This document shows, in pieces, positions 49,232 to 59,463 of a stretch of 64,000 nucleotides of DNA. The notes under the pieces are model-generated. The model was given only the letters and a program-made list of their open reading frames with translations. It did no database searches and was not told where the DNA came from. Both the position numbers and the translations under genes were made by a program. Origin of the DNA: Ptiloglossa arizonensis (lineage: Eukaryota > Arthropoda > Insecta > Hymenoptera > Colletidae); the NCBI RefSeq assembly GCF_051014685.1, contig NC_135058.1:17238811-17302810 (forward strand). The letters run 5' to 3'. Each line of letters begins with the position of its first letter. Within the stretch, counting starts at the first letter, position 1.

Positions 49232-49261
49232 AAAACCGCGACGCGTTACCGTCGCGGTTTT
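49232..49261. other. Perfect 12-bp stem, 6-nt loop hairpin
   Basis: AAAACCGCGACG (49232-49243) is the exact reverse complement of CGTCGCGGTTTT (49250-49261), with the loop CGTTAC between them and a T-rich tract after it. In bacteria this would be read as an intrinsic terminator. In this eukaryotic setting it may be a small structured RNA element or a chance product of the CGCG-rich composition. Confidence 0.85.
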
Positions 49262-49411
49262 CTTTTTCTCCGCTTCCTCGAAACGTGGCTTCTCGCGGAC
49301 TCGACCAGTCGACGGGAGAGTCGTCGATTCGAACGATAAACTCCATTTTTTCCCTATTCGCGCCCACGAGCCGGCAGCTGCGAACATCGGGAACTTTCGT
49401 TTCCTCTCCGC

Positions 49412-49492
49412 TTTCCGTTCCGTTCCGTTCCGTTCCGTTCCGTTCCGTTCCGTTCCGTTCCGTTCCGTTCCGTTCCGTTCCGTTCCGTTCCG
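49412..49492. repeat. (TTCCG)n microsatellite, about 16 copies
   Basis: This pure pentamer run is among the longest arrays in the window. Confidence 0.96.
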
Positions 49493-51779
49493 AGTCCTTG
49501 TGTGTACGCGAACCGCGAGTCGAAACGAGGACTCCGACGAGAAACTTTCCGCCCTCGCCTACCCCGTAAAGTGCGTCTACCCCGATTCTCCGTTGCGGAA
49601 CGGTTCGTCTAATTGCGCAACCGCGTGTCACTGCCTTGCCAGCTTCTGGCTCACTTTTCACCTCCCACGAAACCAGAATTATCGTATTCGCGACCGGTCT
49701 ACCGTTCTACCAGCTACCGAGAACCAAGTATTTTCCAGGACATCGGATGCCGTTCCACTTTCGAGACACGATGCGATTATCTTTACACCGCTGGAAGCTT
49801 CCCGGTGTAAACCGTAACACTTGGGAGAGCGTTGCGACTTCCCGTCCAGCGATAATCGATTGGCCGATCGATGGAAAGCAAGGGAAAATTTCGGGAACGA
49901 ACGGACGCACAACCGTAAGACGTGCCCCGGTACGCGTGCTGTGTATTCCCGGACACCCGATCGAGCTAGCCGCAATGCCGGCGAAACCTCGCGAAACTTT
50001 ACCGAGACGCCACAGCTCACGCCCGAGGGTCTCCACGGACTCTCCCCGCAAATGCCACCGAACCAACTACCTACGCGACGATAAATAATTATTCGAATCG
50101 AGGATCGACAATTATTCGACGACGAGAAGAGACGCGATCGCTACCCACGGGACCAACTTTCAACGTGTACGAATACGAACGAGTCGCGATTCCTTTGTTG
50201 ATCCGCGTGCGCTTGGTTTTCCCGTTCGTCGAGGCCTCGAAAATTTTTCCGCTCGTTGCGGACGAGCAAAGTTTCGGACAGTCGAGTCACGGACGCGAAC
50301 ACGACGCGGCGTATTCCTTTCTAAGATACCTAAGAGCGTTAACAGGCCGCCGAGTCGCGAGCCCGCGTAAGCCTGCGGTACTATAGTATAGTAGTTGCCC
50401 TCGCGAAGACCGTCTGCTAACTCCTCGTCGACTCGTCGACTCGTCGTCGGCCGTGCCGCTCGCGAAACTTTTCTCCCTCCCGCTCCGTTCTCGGAGCGCT
50501 AATGCGCTTAATTGTTGTCGCATGCTCGTCGTAAACGGGACGGAACGCCTCCTCGAATTCTTCGAGAAATCGACGAAACAGGATTTTCATCGACGAACCG
50601 TCATCTCTACGAAACTTGACGTACAATCACCGGGAATTTTGCCGAAAATTACCTTTTCCTAACTATGGAACTCGAAAAATCGTCATCGCGAGTACGGTAA
50701 TCTTTTCGAGCTCCGTTCCAAATTTATTTCGAAACTATTGAAACGATAATACAAACGTATTCAAAAATAGAAAGAATCGTTCGATTCCTCGGAACTCTTC
50801 GAGTTTTTTAGCTCGCCGTTCTTTATACCGCAGAGTTTAGAAAGCAGAATTTAGAAACGAATAGAGCCATCCAGAAATTAAGCGATCGAAAAGAAATGGT
50901 TAATAATACGGAGGAGGAAGGGTCGCCCGCGCTCGAGTTCGCGGCGAGATATACGCCCTTCTCGAGAGCTACGTTTTCTGAAAATGTATGCGAACAAGAG
51001 CTCGAGGAAGGGAACTATGAAATATCCTTTACGGTTAAACGAGGTCATCGCAAAGTAATGAGCACCGTTTTAAGGAATTATTAAAGAGATAGCCTACTTT
51101 TCCTGCGCGTACAACGGGACACGCGAAGAATTATTACGACACTCGACTACCACAAAACTGTGCTGTTATAAATACAAGAACATCGCGAAGTGTGCTAATA
51201 AAGTCGCGCTTCTCGTCAGTGCGCGATATTAAAAGCGATAAGCTAACTTCGACTTTATGAAACTTGCCACCGATACGAGAGAAGCTTTTAACCAATTTAT
51301 GTACACACAGTCTGCTCTTTGCAGCAAAGTACGAAGTTTCGAGACTACTATATATCGCGACCAACGACGAAATCGAGGATTTAAAAGAAATAAGCGTTGG
51401 ATAGGTGCGAGTACAATGCAGACTGTCTCTGGATAAATTTCGCACGAAACGTGTACGTGGTTCTTGAATAGAAGGCGATACGAGTAAATCTAAGAAAGCT
51501 TTCCTTCGTCGTTTTTTATGCAAAATTCTACATCGAAGAGAAAATGTTTCCTTACCTTTTTTTTTTTTGAACATCTTCGAGGGCATTTTGTGTCGTTTTT
51601 TTTCCCCCTCCTTTTCTCTTAATAGCGCGAAAGCGCAAAGTACGATAAATTTAACTCGCTCGTATTAAAATAATTCGTGTAACGTCGTCTTGAAATCGTT
51701 TAAAACTTGAAATTTGCGCTATCGGTTTAAACTAACTCGTAAACAATTCCATGCTCCGTATCGTCCATTGCGGATAGAA

Positions 51780-51828
51780 AAAAAAGAAGGAAGAAAGGAA
51801 GAAAGGAAGAAAGAAAGAACGAACGATC
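51780..51828. repeat. Purine-rich imperfect (GAAGGAA/GAAA)n tract
   Basis: This is an all-purine run of AAAGAAGGAAGAAAGG type, with no pyrimidine until about 51820. Confidence 0.85.
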
Positions 51829-53207
51829 TCGGATTAAGGAGACTATAGACAGCGTCGAGTCATTTTGCATCGCGAAGACCGACTACTATATGACGTCTGA
51901 CCCAGTACGCTTTCATGGATTTCTTTTTCCGCGCAAAATTACTCGCCGCGGATGTCGTGCAAAATACTTTTAAACGTACAGCGGCAAAGTTTATCCCGCT
52001 TACGGGGGAATGGTTACGTTTCGTCGTTTCTAGATTCGCAAAGCTCGACATCGAAACACGGAAGGTGTTTCAATTTCGAGATCGGAACGTTTGCCAAAGC
52101 TGACGACATCGTATTGACTCTGTAACGAGATGGCCTTCCCTCGAAGTCGTACACAATCATTTGCAACTGTACGAGAATCACAGGATACTGGGTGAAATTG
52201 ATCGATATACAGGAACGTCATCCTCGCCCTCTTGGTCTCGGTATTTACGAGATCACCGTTCGCGCAGCGCACCATAAACGAAAATCGAGGCCAGTCGAGT
52301 AATCTCTGAATGCGACAATGATCGATAACCATGGAAGTCGTGTACTTTTTGCGACGATTCGCGCCCTTCGTGAAACATTCCATCGAACGGTGCCGTTACG
52401 AAGCTCAACGCTCGACCCGATTCAACTATTTTATTCGCAAACAAGCAGAAAATTATTCGGACGATCGTTCGAACAACGCCTCGAGAGCTGTTCTCGATAT
52501 TCGTTGCTCTTCCATTTGTCGCGCGTATCGTTTGGTATTGTCCGTACCGAACGATCGTACATTCGTCGATCATCGATTTAAACGAATTTTACGCGAATGC
52601 GAAAATCAACGGTCGACCGACGAATCGTTAAATTTTTTGCCACGTTTCCGTTCATCGTCTCGCAGGAAACAAGTCCTAGGATACGTGAAATCAACGAAGC
52701 TCCAATACACGATTTGGAGTTTCGAATATTCGTTCGTCGATTCCCTGGTTCGATATAAAAATGAAACATCGAACGGAGGGAAATATTGTTCGCGAAAAAT
52801 TCTTGACGAATATGTACCGTGAAACCAAATTGCTCGGGTAAATTAATATCGAGAAAGTCGGTGCGTTCCAGCGTGCAATAATTCGCGCGGCAGGAATTCG
52901 GTCATCGCCGCGTAAAATTACCGTTTCTGTGAATCCTTCTGATCCAGATTTTCAAAAGGAAAGTTTTCTCGTAACCGTCCGCTATGATTCTCTGTACGCG
53001 AATAGAAATTCTCATTTTCGGTCGGACGGGAAGTTCGGCAGAGTTCGCTCGGTCTTCTGCAATCATTGACCGCGTGTTTCGAGTTACTTTTAATATCCTT
53101 TGAATTTCCAAAGCTACGATATCGTTTCGCGCAAACACAAAGTCCTTCTGAACAACTTTTCCATTTTACAGTTAGACCGAAACTCTCGATACAGGTATCA
53201 AGAGCCA

Positions 53208-53252
53208 CGAAACGCAGGCGAAACGCAGGCGAAACGCAGGCGAAACGCAGCG
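53208..53252. repeat. Tandem array, 11-bp unit GAAACGCAGGC, about 4 copies
   Basis: Near-perfect 11-bp copies, the last broken as GAAACGCAGCG. This is a second 11-bp array with no sequence relation to that at 4.2 kb. Confidence 0.9.
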
Positions 53253-53299
53253 CGCAAAGCATCGACAGGAATGTCATCTGAACCGGTAAGGAAACGACT

Positions 53300-54480
53300 C
53301 GAGCGTGTTTTGCAATGGTAAGCAGATGCGTTGCGAACGAAGGATTCGTTTACAAAGATTTCGCAAAGCAAAGGAAAAAATACTTTCAAAGGAAGGGAGA
53401 CGACTTCCTACGAATAGACCGGCAGAGTAAGACGGATTTCGCGTTCGAAAGTTGAACAGGGAACCCGGAAGTATCCAGGCTTCGATCGAACGATCGATCG
53501 GTTTGGTGAGTAGCGGTGACCCTCGGTCTTCGCGGAGTAAGAATCATCGAGAACGATCGGAGCTCTCGAACGGTCGTCGGTTCGAGCAGTACTCGAGTTT
53601 TTCGACGGTTCGGCGAAACCGTTGAACTCGGTCGCGTCGCTGCGATCGTTTCTCGATCTTCGCGACGCTACATCGGTAACGCGTTGCGATAATCGGAGCG
53701 GTGGTACCGTACATCGGCCGGCCTTGTTACGCGACGAACGATAACAATAGAAGACGCAAGGTAGATCGAACCGGTAATAGCGGCTGGCATCGACCACCGA
53801 CTACGATCTTCCTCCAAGTGGCCAGGATCGCGGGAACCGCGCAAAGGCCGCGCGATCGCGAGTCGATACTGCCTGCGAAGCGAGAAGGTTATTCCGGAGA
53901 ACACGAGGGTAGGTATCGAAAACGATAAAACGTGGCCGACTTTACCTCGCGCTGCGTACACTTCCAATACCGTTATTGAAACCTACGACCACTCGTCGCG
54001 AAAATATTATGAAAATTTTTGGTACGTCGAGTCGGTGAAATTCAACCGTTTCGATCGTAGTCTCGTCGCGTTCGCGTTCGCGTTCGCGTTACCATTGTTT
54101 TTATTACCAACGGCTCGCGGCACAATTTTTCGTTACAGTTTGGTCGTTCCGTTGCTCCGAATGCAAATCGCGTTAACCATTGAAACTAATTCGGTGTACG
54201 TCCCTCGTATCGACGATTAGAAACGTTGGAATTTCATTCTCTTGGTCCGCATTTCGAGCTCGAGGTTCCGTACTCTCGCCAATAGTTTATCCCGTGGACG
54301 ATGGCAATGTTAACGGTAAGGATAAGAATCGGTCGGACGATTGTAAAGATCGCGGGATCGGTGGAAAGGCCATCGGTGCGGTTAGCGGGCGGAATCTTCG
54401 GCAACGGCATAGTCGGGTTTCGAGTGATGGCACGGAAACGCGTCATCGTAACGGGCGATCGCGCTATCGAATTTAACAGG
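53300..54480. other. Intergenic, no gene recognised
   Basis: CpG-rich noncoding sequence. A short (GCGTTC)n run at about 54067-54089 reads Ala-Phe repeats within a 61-codon + frame (54035-54220). I take that frame as an artefact of the repeat. Confidence 0.45.
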
Positions 54481-54642
54481 CAACGGATACGATGTCGCGC
54501 ATAATGGTCGAGGCGTCGATCACCGCAATAATAATACAACCGCTATCGACTGCCGTTAGCGGTAGCGTTGTCATTGCTGGGAGCAGAGCTGCTGGCGAGG
54601 GTGACGCGGAGCACAGTGGAGACGGTCGTGGGGGCTGTTGGA

Positions 54643-54705
54643 GGGTGGTTGGCGGGTGGTTGGCGGGTGGTTGGCGGGTGGTTGGCGGATGGCGGATGGC
54701 GGAGG
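54643..54705. repeat. Tandem array, 11-bp unit GTTGGCGGGTG, about 4.5 copies, degrading into GGCGGAT
   Basis: G-rich array with runs of GGG that could form G-quadruplexes. Confidence 0.9.
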
Positions 54706-54947
54706 TGGGAAGAGTTGTCGGTGGTCGGGGGCTGATATCTGGCTAAGCGCGGGCGCAGTTGGATCGCGGTCTCCAGGACGGGAGCATTTCTCTCGGCGGT
54801 CTGTTCGCGCAGCTCGGTCTCTCTCGATCGCACGGTGACTCGGGGTCCCTCCGCTCTCGCCTCGCGTCTCCTTTCGGCTTTCGGCCGTCTACTTATCCGA
54901 CTATCCATCTTGGGAACCCCTCGGCTCTCCTCCTCTTCGGTCTTTCG

Positions 54948-54988
54948 TCGGTTCGGTTCGGTTCGGTTCGGTTCGGTTCGGTTCGGTT
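54948..54988. repeat. (GGTTC)n microsatellite, about 7-8 copies
   Basis: Pure pentamer run within the GC-rich island. Confidence 0.94.
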
Positions 54989-55066
54989 GGTTTCGCTCTT
55001 CGGAGGTTTCTCGGTCTCGTTCCCTCCTGGTTGTCCGGTCTCGAACCGTTTCGTTCTCTCGTTCGA

Positions 55067-55068
55067 GG

Positions 55069-55099
<31 letters not shown>

Positions 55100-55100
55100 C
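55067..55100. repeat. (GCTCGT)n hexamer array, about 5 copies
   Basis: Pure hexamer run within the GC-rich island, 80 bp after the GGTTC array. Confidence 0.93.
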
Positions 55101-55260
55101 TGCTCTCCGTGCGTGCGTGCACGCGACGGAGTGTGCGTGCCGAATGACGAACGAGTGGCGGGCGAGGAAAACGGAAGCGGCGACGGCCAGGTTGCTCGCG
55201 AGCTGCGCGAGTCGCCGCGAATCGCCGCGAGTCGGATGCATCCGTCGGTAGATCGCATCG

Positions 55261-58200
55261 GTGCGCTGGCTGCGCTGGATGCGCCGAATGCGCCGACCCG
55301 TCACGTGGAAATTCGACTCGCGAGGTATACTTTGTTCGCCGCGATTCGATCCGTCCTCTACCGACCTGCCGAACGAATCGCCGGAGAGCCGTCCGTCTCG
55401 ACCTTTCTACAAAGTGATTCGGAACCACCGAGGAACCATCGGAAAACTCCGCTTCGAGAGCCGTACGCGAACCAACATCGTGCCGCGCGACTACGAACTC
55501 CGCGCCGAAACTTCCAACGAGTAAACCGACCCAACTTTTCCTTCCCCTCCTTTCGATACGTTTACCATTTTTACTCCATTTTTGTGATTTTACCGATCAA
55601 ACGGACTCGAATCCTTGGCACTCGACGCGCAACCCGGAGGCACAGTGACGTACGCCCGGCTCGTCTTGTGATTCGTTAAAGAGTTTCCCACGAGGGCGAA
55701 TAAATTCGCTAAAAAATCGTTACGCGCGCGTATACGTAAACGAGTTTACGTCCGAGGGACGTTCGTTTCAATTTTCAAGCTCTCTCTCTCTCTCTCTCTT
55801 TGTTTTTGAACGGGACGTAAAAGAGCGCATCCCGAATAAGAACGCGTCTCTGTGCGACGTGTTTGCGTTTCGCGTTCGTCTTTAAACGCTTCGGCCGAAC
55901 GCGGCTACCGTTTCATCGATCTCCTTCGCTGCGCGAGTTTCCTCTCGAGCGGCGTGCTAAATGTCGCGCGAGAAACTTCGACGCGGAGTGTTCCATTGAC
56001 AAAGTGAGCGAAAAAAGAATCGAATAAACGCAACGATAACCGAGGTGTCTCGAGGTGAAACGTGATTGGCCCGGAATCTCAAAGTTGCGCAAGAATGGAC
56101 GCTTTCGCGCGGAATTTCGCAACTCGCGAGAGCGTTGAAGAAAAATTTCAAGGAATGCACCGAAGAGGAAGGGAACGCGTAGCCACGATCCGGACGCGAT
56201 AAACGCGCTTTATCGGTGACAGTGAGTCGACAACAACGCCCTTCGCGCAACGGTCCATTCTTCGCGATAGAAACGCGCGGAGCGTTCTCCCAGCGACGAC
56301 GTTCCTTTACACGTGTATTGCATTTACATTCGCGTTTCCACGAATCCCGGTAAATATTCGACAAGAATTACTCGTCCGTGTTCGAGCGGAATATCGTTGA
56401 CTCGTTAACCGAAATCCGAAATCCGAATCTCGTTCGAGCACCGCGATCGAATTTTTACCTCCGTCGCGGTACAAACCGTTACGTTTATCGCGATCGCAAA
56501 CGCGAGTATAAATACGGTTCCGGCGATACCGTAGGTTTTTATCTTAAAAATGTTTACGAATCTTCGAAATCCCTTTCTCGAACGTACACGTGAAAGTACA
56601 ACGGGAAACGTACGCGAACGGCCCTCGAAGCGAACCTGACACCGGACAACGATACGAATTCTTGCACTTGCGTACATTGCCGTTTCAATTTCCAGCATCG
56701 GACTTGTGCTTAAACTTATTTCACCGTGAATCGCTCCTTCGTTTTCCGCTTATCCGAAACAAGAGAGAGCTATTTATCGACGAATCGTCGACGCTCGATC
56801 GAACCTTTCAAAACTTTCGATGGTTCTTAACGCGCAACTTTACCGTTGAGAAATTTCGAGCATTTGGACAACCCGTTACGAATAATATTCTTCCGAGATG
56901 GAAAATACCTGTCTCGAGGCGTCCGAAAGCAATCGATCTCTGGGAAATATTCGAAAGATCGTGCGCAAAAATGTTCCTCGATCGTTTTCTCGGAATAACC
57001 GACATTTCGCCTACGTCGATCCATTTAACAACGGCCGACGATAGAGAAAAAAAAAACTAGGTACCGTTCGATTTCGAAACAATATCGAAAAATATCGCTT
57101 TAAACATCGAGCACGAACCCGAATCAATTTTGAGCCTCGTGCATTTTATTTTCATAAACTTGTACGCGTATCGATCGTTCGAAAGGGAAAGAAGACGCGT
57201 TCGCCGATTCTCGTCGAGCCATCCGTATTGCCGCAACGAGACGAATCAACAGGCCGTGATAAGTTCTCGCCGCTCATTCGCTACTATTTATTCGATACCG
57301 GTGAACAAATTCGACCCGTAGAGCCTCCAAGTTCCGGACGCCGAAGAACGCCCGGAAGTGTACCGACGAGCGAAATTAATACCTCGTGCATCGTATTGCG
57401 CGCGTACGCGCAATTAATCGTCTCGGTTGCGTCGAGTGTTTCGTTATCGACGAACATAATTCCAAGAGTTGGCAACTGCTTTCCATCGAAGACAGAAACC
57501 GAACGATCGACCGATTTGTATTTATTTCAACGTTGCAAGATTACGCAGGTTACAGCGGTAATCGTACACCTATCTTTTCTCTCTTTCTTTTTCGTATTCG
57601 ATTCTTCGTTCGAAACGCGCAGTCCTTTGACCGGTACTCCGCGCGACTGTAAAAACTAACAACGTAGAATATCGTTTCAATTTAAATGGAGTTTTGTCAA
57701 GAAACGGACGAAATTTAAAAACGTCGGATAAAACGTAACGGACCAATTTCTCCCGCGTTAACCGAAATCGATCGACTTTTTCCTTTCGAGTTTCATTTTT
57801 CTCTATTTCGAAGAGTTAAATTCGTTACTCGCGTTACCACCGCTGATAACGAAACACTCTGCGTACACAATTACTCGCGATCGTTGACTTTGAGCCGCGA
57901 TCGAGGCGCGCGATATCGATCGACATCGAATACGCGATTAAACGGTTTTATCGAAACGTTCCGTAAAATTTCCAGGAGAGCTCGCTTTCCGCTTTTGGCG
58001 GTTATCGCGCGATCGCTAATTTTTCTATCGAAACGGATCAACTTTTTACGGGCAGAATGTACCGAACGCGCGGCACTTCGACGCGAAGCGGAAACGAAGC
58101 TAAACAGTTTCGCGCGCGTTTCAAACCCGCCACCTTTTAAGCGATTATCCGACCGACGATAGAGTTATATTCGAGATTGATTTCAATTTGCGTGCACGCG

Positions 58201-59290
58201 AACTTCGCCGAATACACGAGCTCGATCGTACAACGGGCCGATCATTGCCACGTAATAACCGACCGGTGATAAATCCGCGAATAGATAATCGAAATTGTAA
58301 ACATCGCGAAATTACCGGCGCGTTGCTTTCCCGTCGACTACTCCTCGTTACGGATCGCATTACAAATATCGTTACCGTACGTATCGCTGTAATCGGGGCG
58401 GTACGTCTTATATAAACGCGCGTTTATTTTCGATCAACGTCGAGATTCGATGCATCGATCAACGCGTAAAATCGTTCGCGAGATTACGCGAACCGGGACA
58501 ACACTCCTTTTACGAAATTCTTTCATCGTACCGTACTTATTTTTCTTTTCGTTTAGGCTCGAGTTCGATATTTTTTATTCGCGTAACACGAGCTCGTCGA
58601 ATTTTCTTCTCGCGTTGTATTTCTCGAAGGTTTTGGGTCAGGTTCGACGCTTCGAGTTCAGAAGTACATTCTCTCGCGGAGGTTCTTTCGGAATTTATTC
58701 GTTTTACTTTTTTGTCGCGCGTGTTGCCGATACAAAGGATACTCGACGAATAAAAACGATATTGGATAAATGGTAAAATAAAGGAAACAAAAATGCACGA
58801 GACGAGGTGCGGCCAGAACGCTATTGTAGAACCTAACCCCGATCGATACGCAGGTGTAATTGAGAACGGACGGACGGACGGACGGAGGGAGGGAGCACCG
58901 GCGAAATGATTCGAGAGATTAGAACTCTTCGATTTATACTGGCTGTGCAGGCTATTTAACGTAGGCTGTACGATGCAGTCCGAGATCCTTCGGGGTAAAG
59001 AAATTTATCCGTACGCATCGTGATTGGAACGGCACGCTGTGCTTCGAAGGTATTGCTAGAGATACACGCCCGACGAGAACTCACGCGTCGACGTAGCGGC
59101 CCACTTGTAAGCAGTACGCTCGATATCGCGCGTATCCTTTTAATGAAAATTGCAACGAAGAATATTCGAAAGACGAGTAATTCTTGTTCGTCGATGCAAA
59201 AGAGGAGAATCGAGCGTAGAACGGTCCGCCGATGACGATAGGTATCGAGAGGTCGATTCGGTGCGCGAAGCGAACTTCTGTTTATTGTCG
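55261..59290. other. Intergenic or 5' intron, no exon recognised
   Basis: CpG-rich noncoding sequence with a CT run at 55782-55800 and a (GGAC)n run at about 58868-58886. The stretch after about 58.8 kb is more neutral in composition, leading up to the candidate exon. If the island at 54.5-55.3 kb is a first exon, this would be its intron. Confidence 0.4.
58868..58895. repeat. (GGAC)n / (GGAG)n short microsatellite
   Basis: Four to five GGAC copies run into GGAGGGAGGGAG. Confidence 0.88.
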
Positions 59291-59294
59291 GCAG

Positions 59295-59463
59295 AAAATA
59301 CGCATCGCTCCGCTCGGGCTGGCACGGCTACGAAAGTGGTGTCGCGAAATGTACCGGAAACGATGGACCGTAAAGCCACCGCCGCGGTACGCCGGGAATG
59401 GAAGCGGCTGGTGTACGCCGGCCAAGATGATCTGCATTTTCTTCTTCTCGATATTGCTGCACG
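59295..59463 (+). CDS. Probable first coding exon of an unidentified gene, signal-peptide-like (ATG at 59349)
   Basis: The exon is bounded by a good acceptor (CTTCTGTTTATTGTCGGCAG, AG at 59293-59294) and a good donor (CACG|GTAAGC, GT at 59464). ATG at 59349 opens 38 full codons plus one base. The product starts MYRKRWTVKPPPRYAGNG and ends KMICIFFFSILLHG, a basic stretch followed by a short hydrophobic core, as in a signal peptide or signal anchor. A second ATG right before the core could be the real start. GC-ending codons and a lack of TCGA words match the style of the FAR-like exons. The next exon must begin in phase 1 and is not evident before the window ends. A secreted or cell-surface protein is the likely product; the family is unknown. 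The minus strand is open here too, but lacks matching splice sites. Confidence 0.45.

Larger units (their letters stand above)
44760..50640. other. Intergenic, no gene recognised; several arrays
   Basis: The sequence is CpG-rich noncoding with four short-unit arrays and one perfect hairpin, listed separately. The stretch from about 49500 to 50090 is more neutral in composition and has a 150-codon + frame (49636-50088), but it shows no known motif and is overlapped by minus-strand frames of 113 and 119 codons. Confidence 0.45.
50650..53300. other. Compositional island, AT-richer and CpG-poorer; no gene identified
   Basis: Over about 2.6 kb the TCGA-type words thin out and A/T runs appear, including a T run near 51560 and a (GAAGGAAA)-like purine tract near 51780. 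Open frames of more natural composition are seen: + 50896-51084 (62 codons, with an acidic run ENVCEQELEEGNYEISF), - 51134-51586 (150 codons, Ser/Lys-rich), - 52030-52383 (117 codons) and + 52331-52822 (163 codons). None matches a family I know, and no transposon hallmark is visible. An old insertion, a lncRNA or an unrecognised gene are all possible. Confidence 0.3.
54484..55260 (+). promoter_or_regulatory. GC-rich, repeat-dense island; candidate promoter or 5' UTR
   Basis: This 780-bp block is G/C-rich, holds three different tandem arrays and is poor in A on the + strand from about 54930 to 55130. It contains runs typical of insect 5' leader regions (GTGCGTGCGTGCACGCGACG at about 55110). 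Long frames on both strands (253 codons minus, 306 codons plus) are repeat-driven and do not look like proteins. It lies 4 kb upstream of the signal-peptide-like exon at 59.3 kb and could be that gene's promoter and first exon. This link is inferred from position alone. Confidence 0.3.

Noticed and set aside
49232..49275. Bacterial intrinsic terminator or bacterial contamination
   Set aside because: The hairpin and T tract have the right look, but all around it is the same CpG-rich eukaryotic DNA with no bacterial genes.
54543..55679. Long frames on both strands (253 minus, 306 plus)
   Set aside because: They pass through three tandem arrays and read as repeats (Asn-Arg-Thr-Glu-Pro, Pro-Pro-Thr and Ser-Thr runs). 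More likely untranslated.
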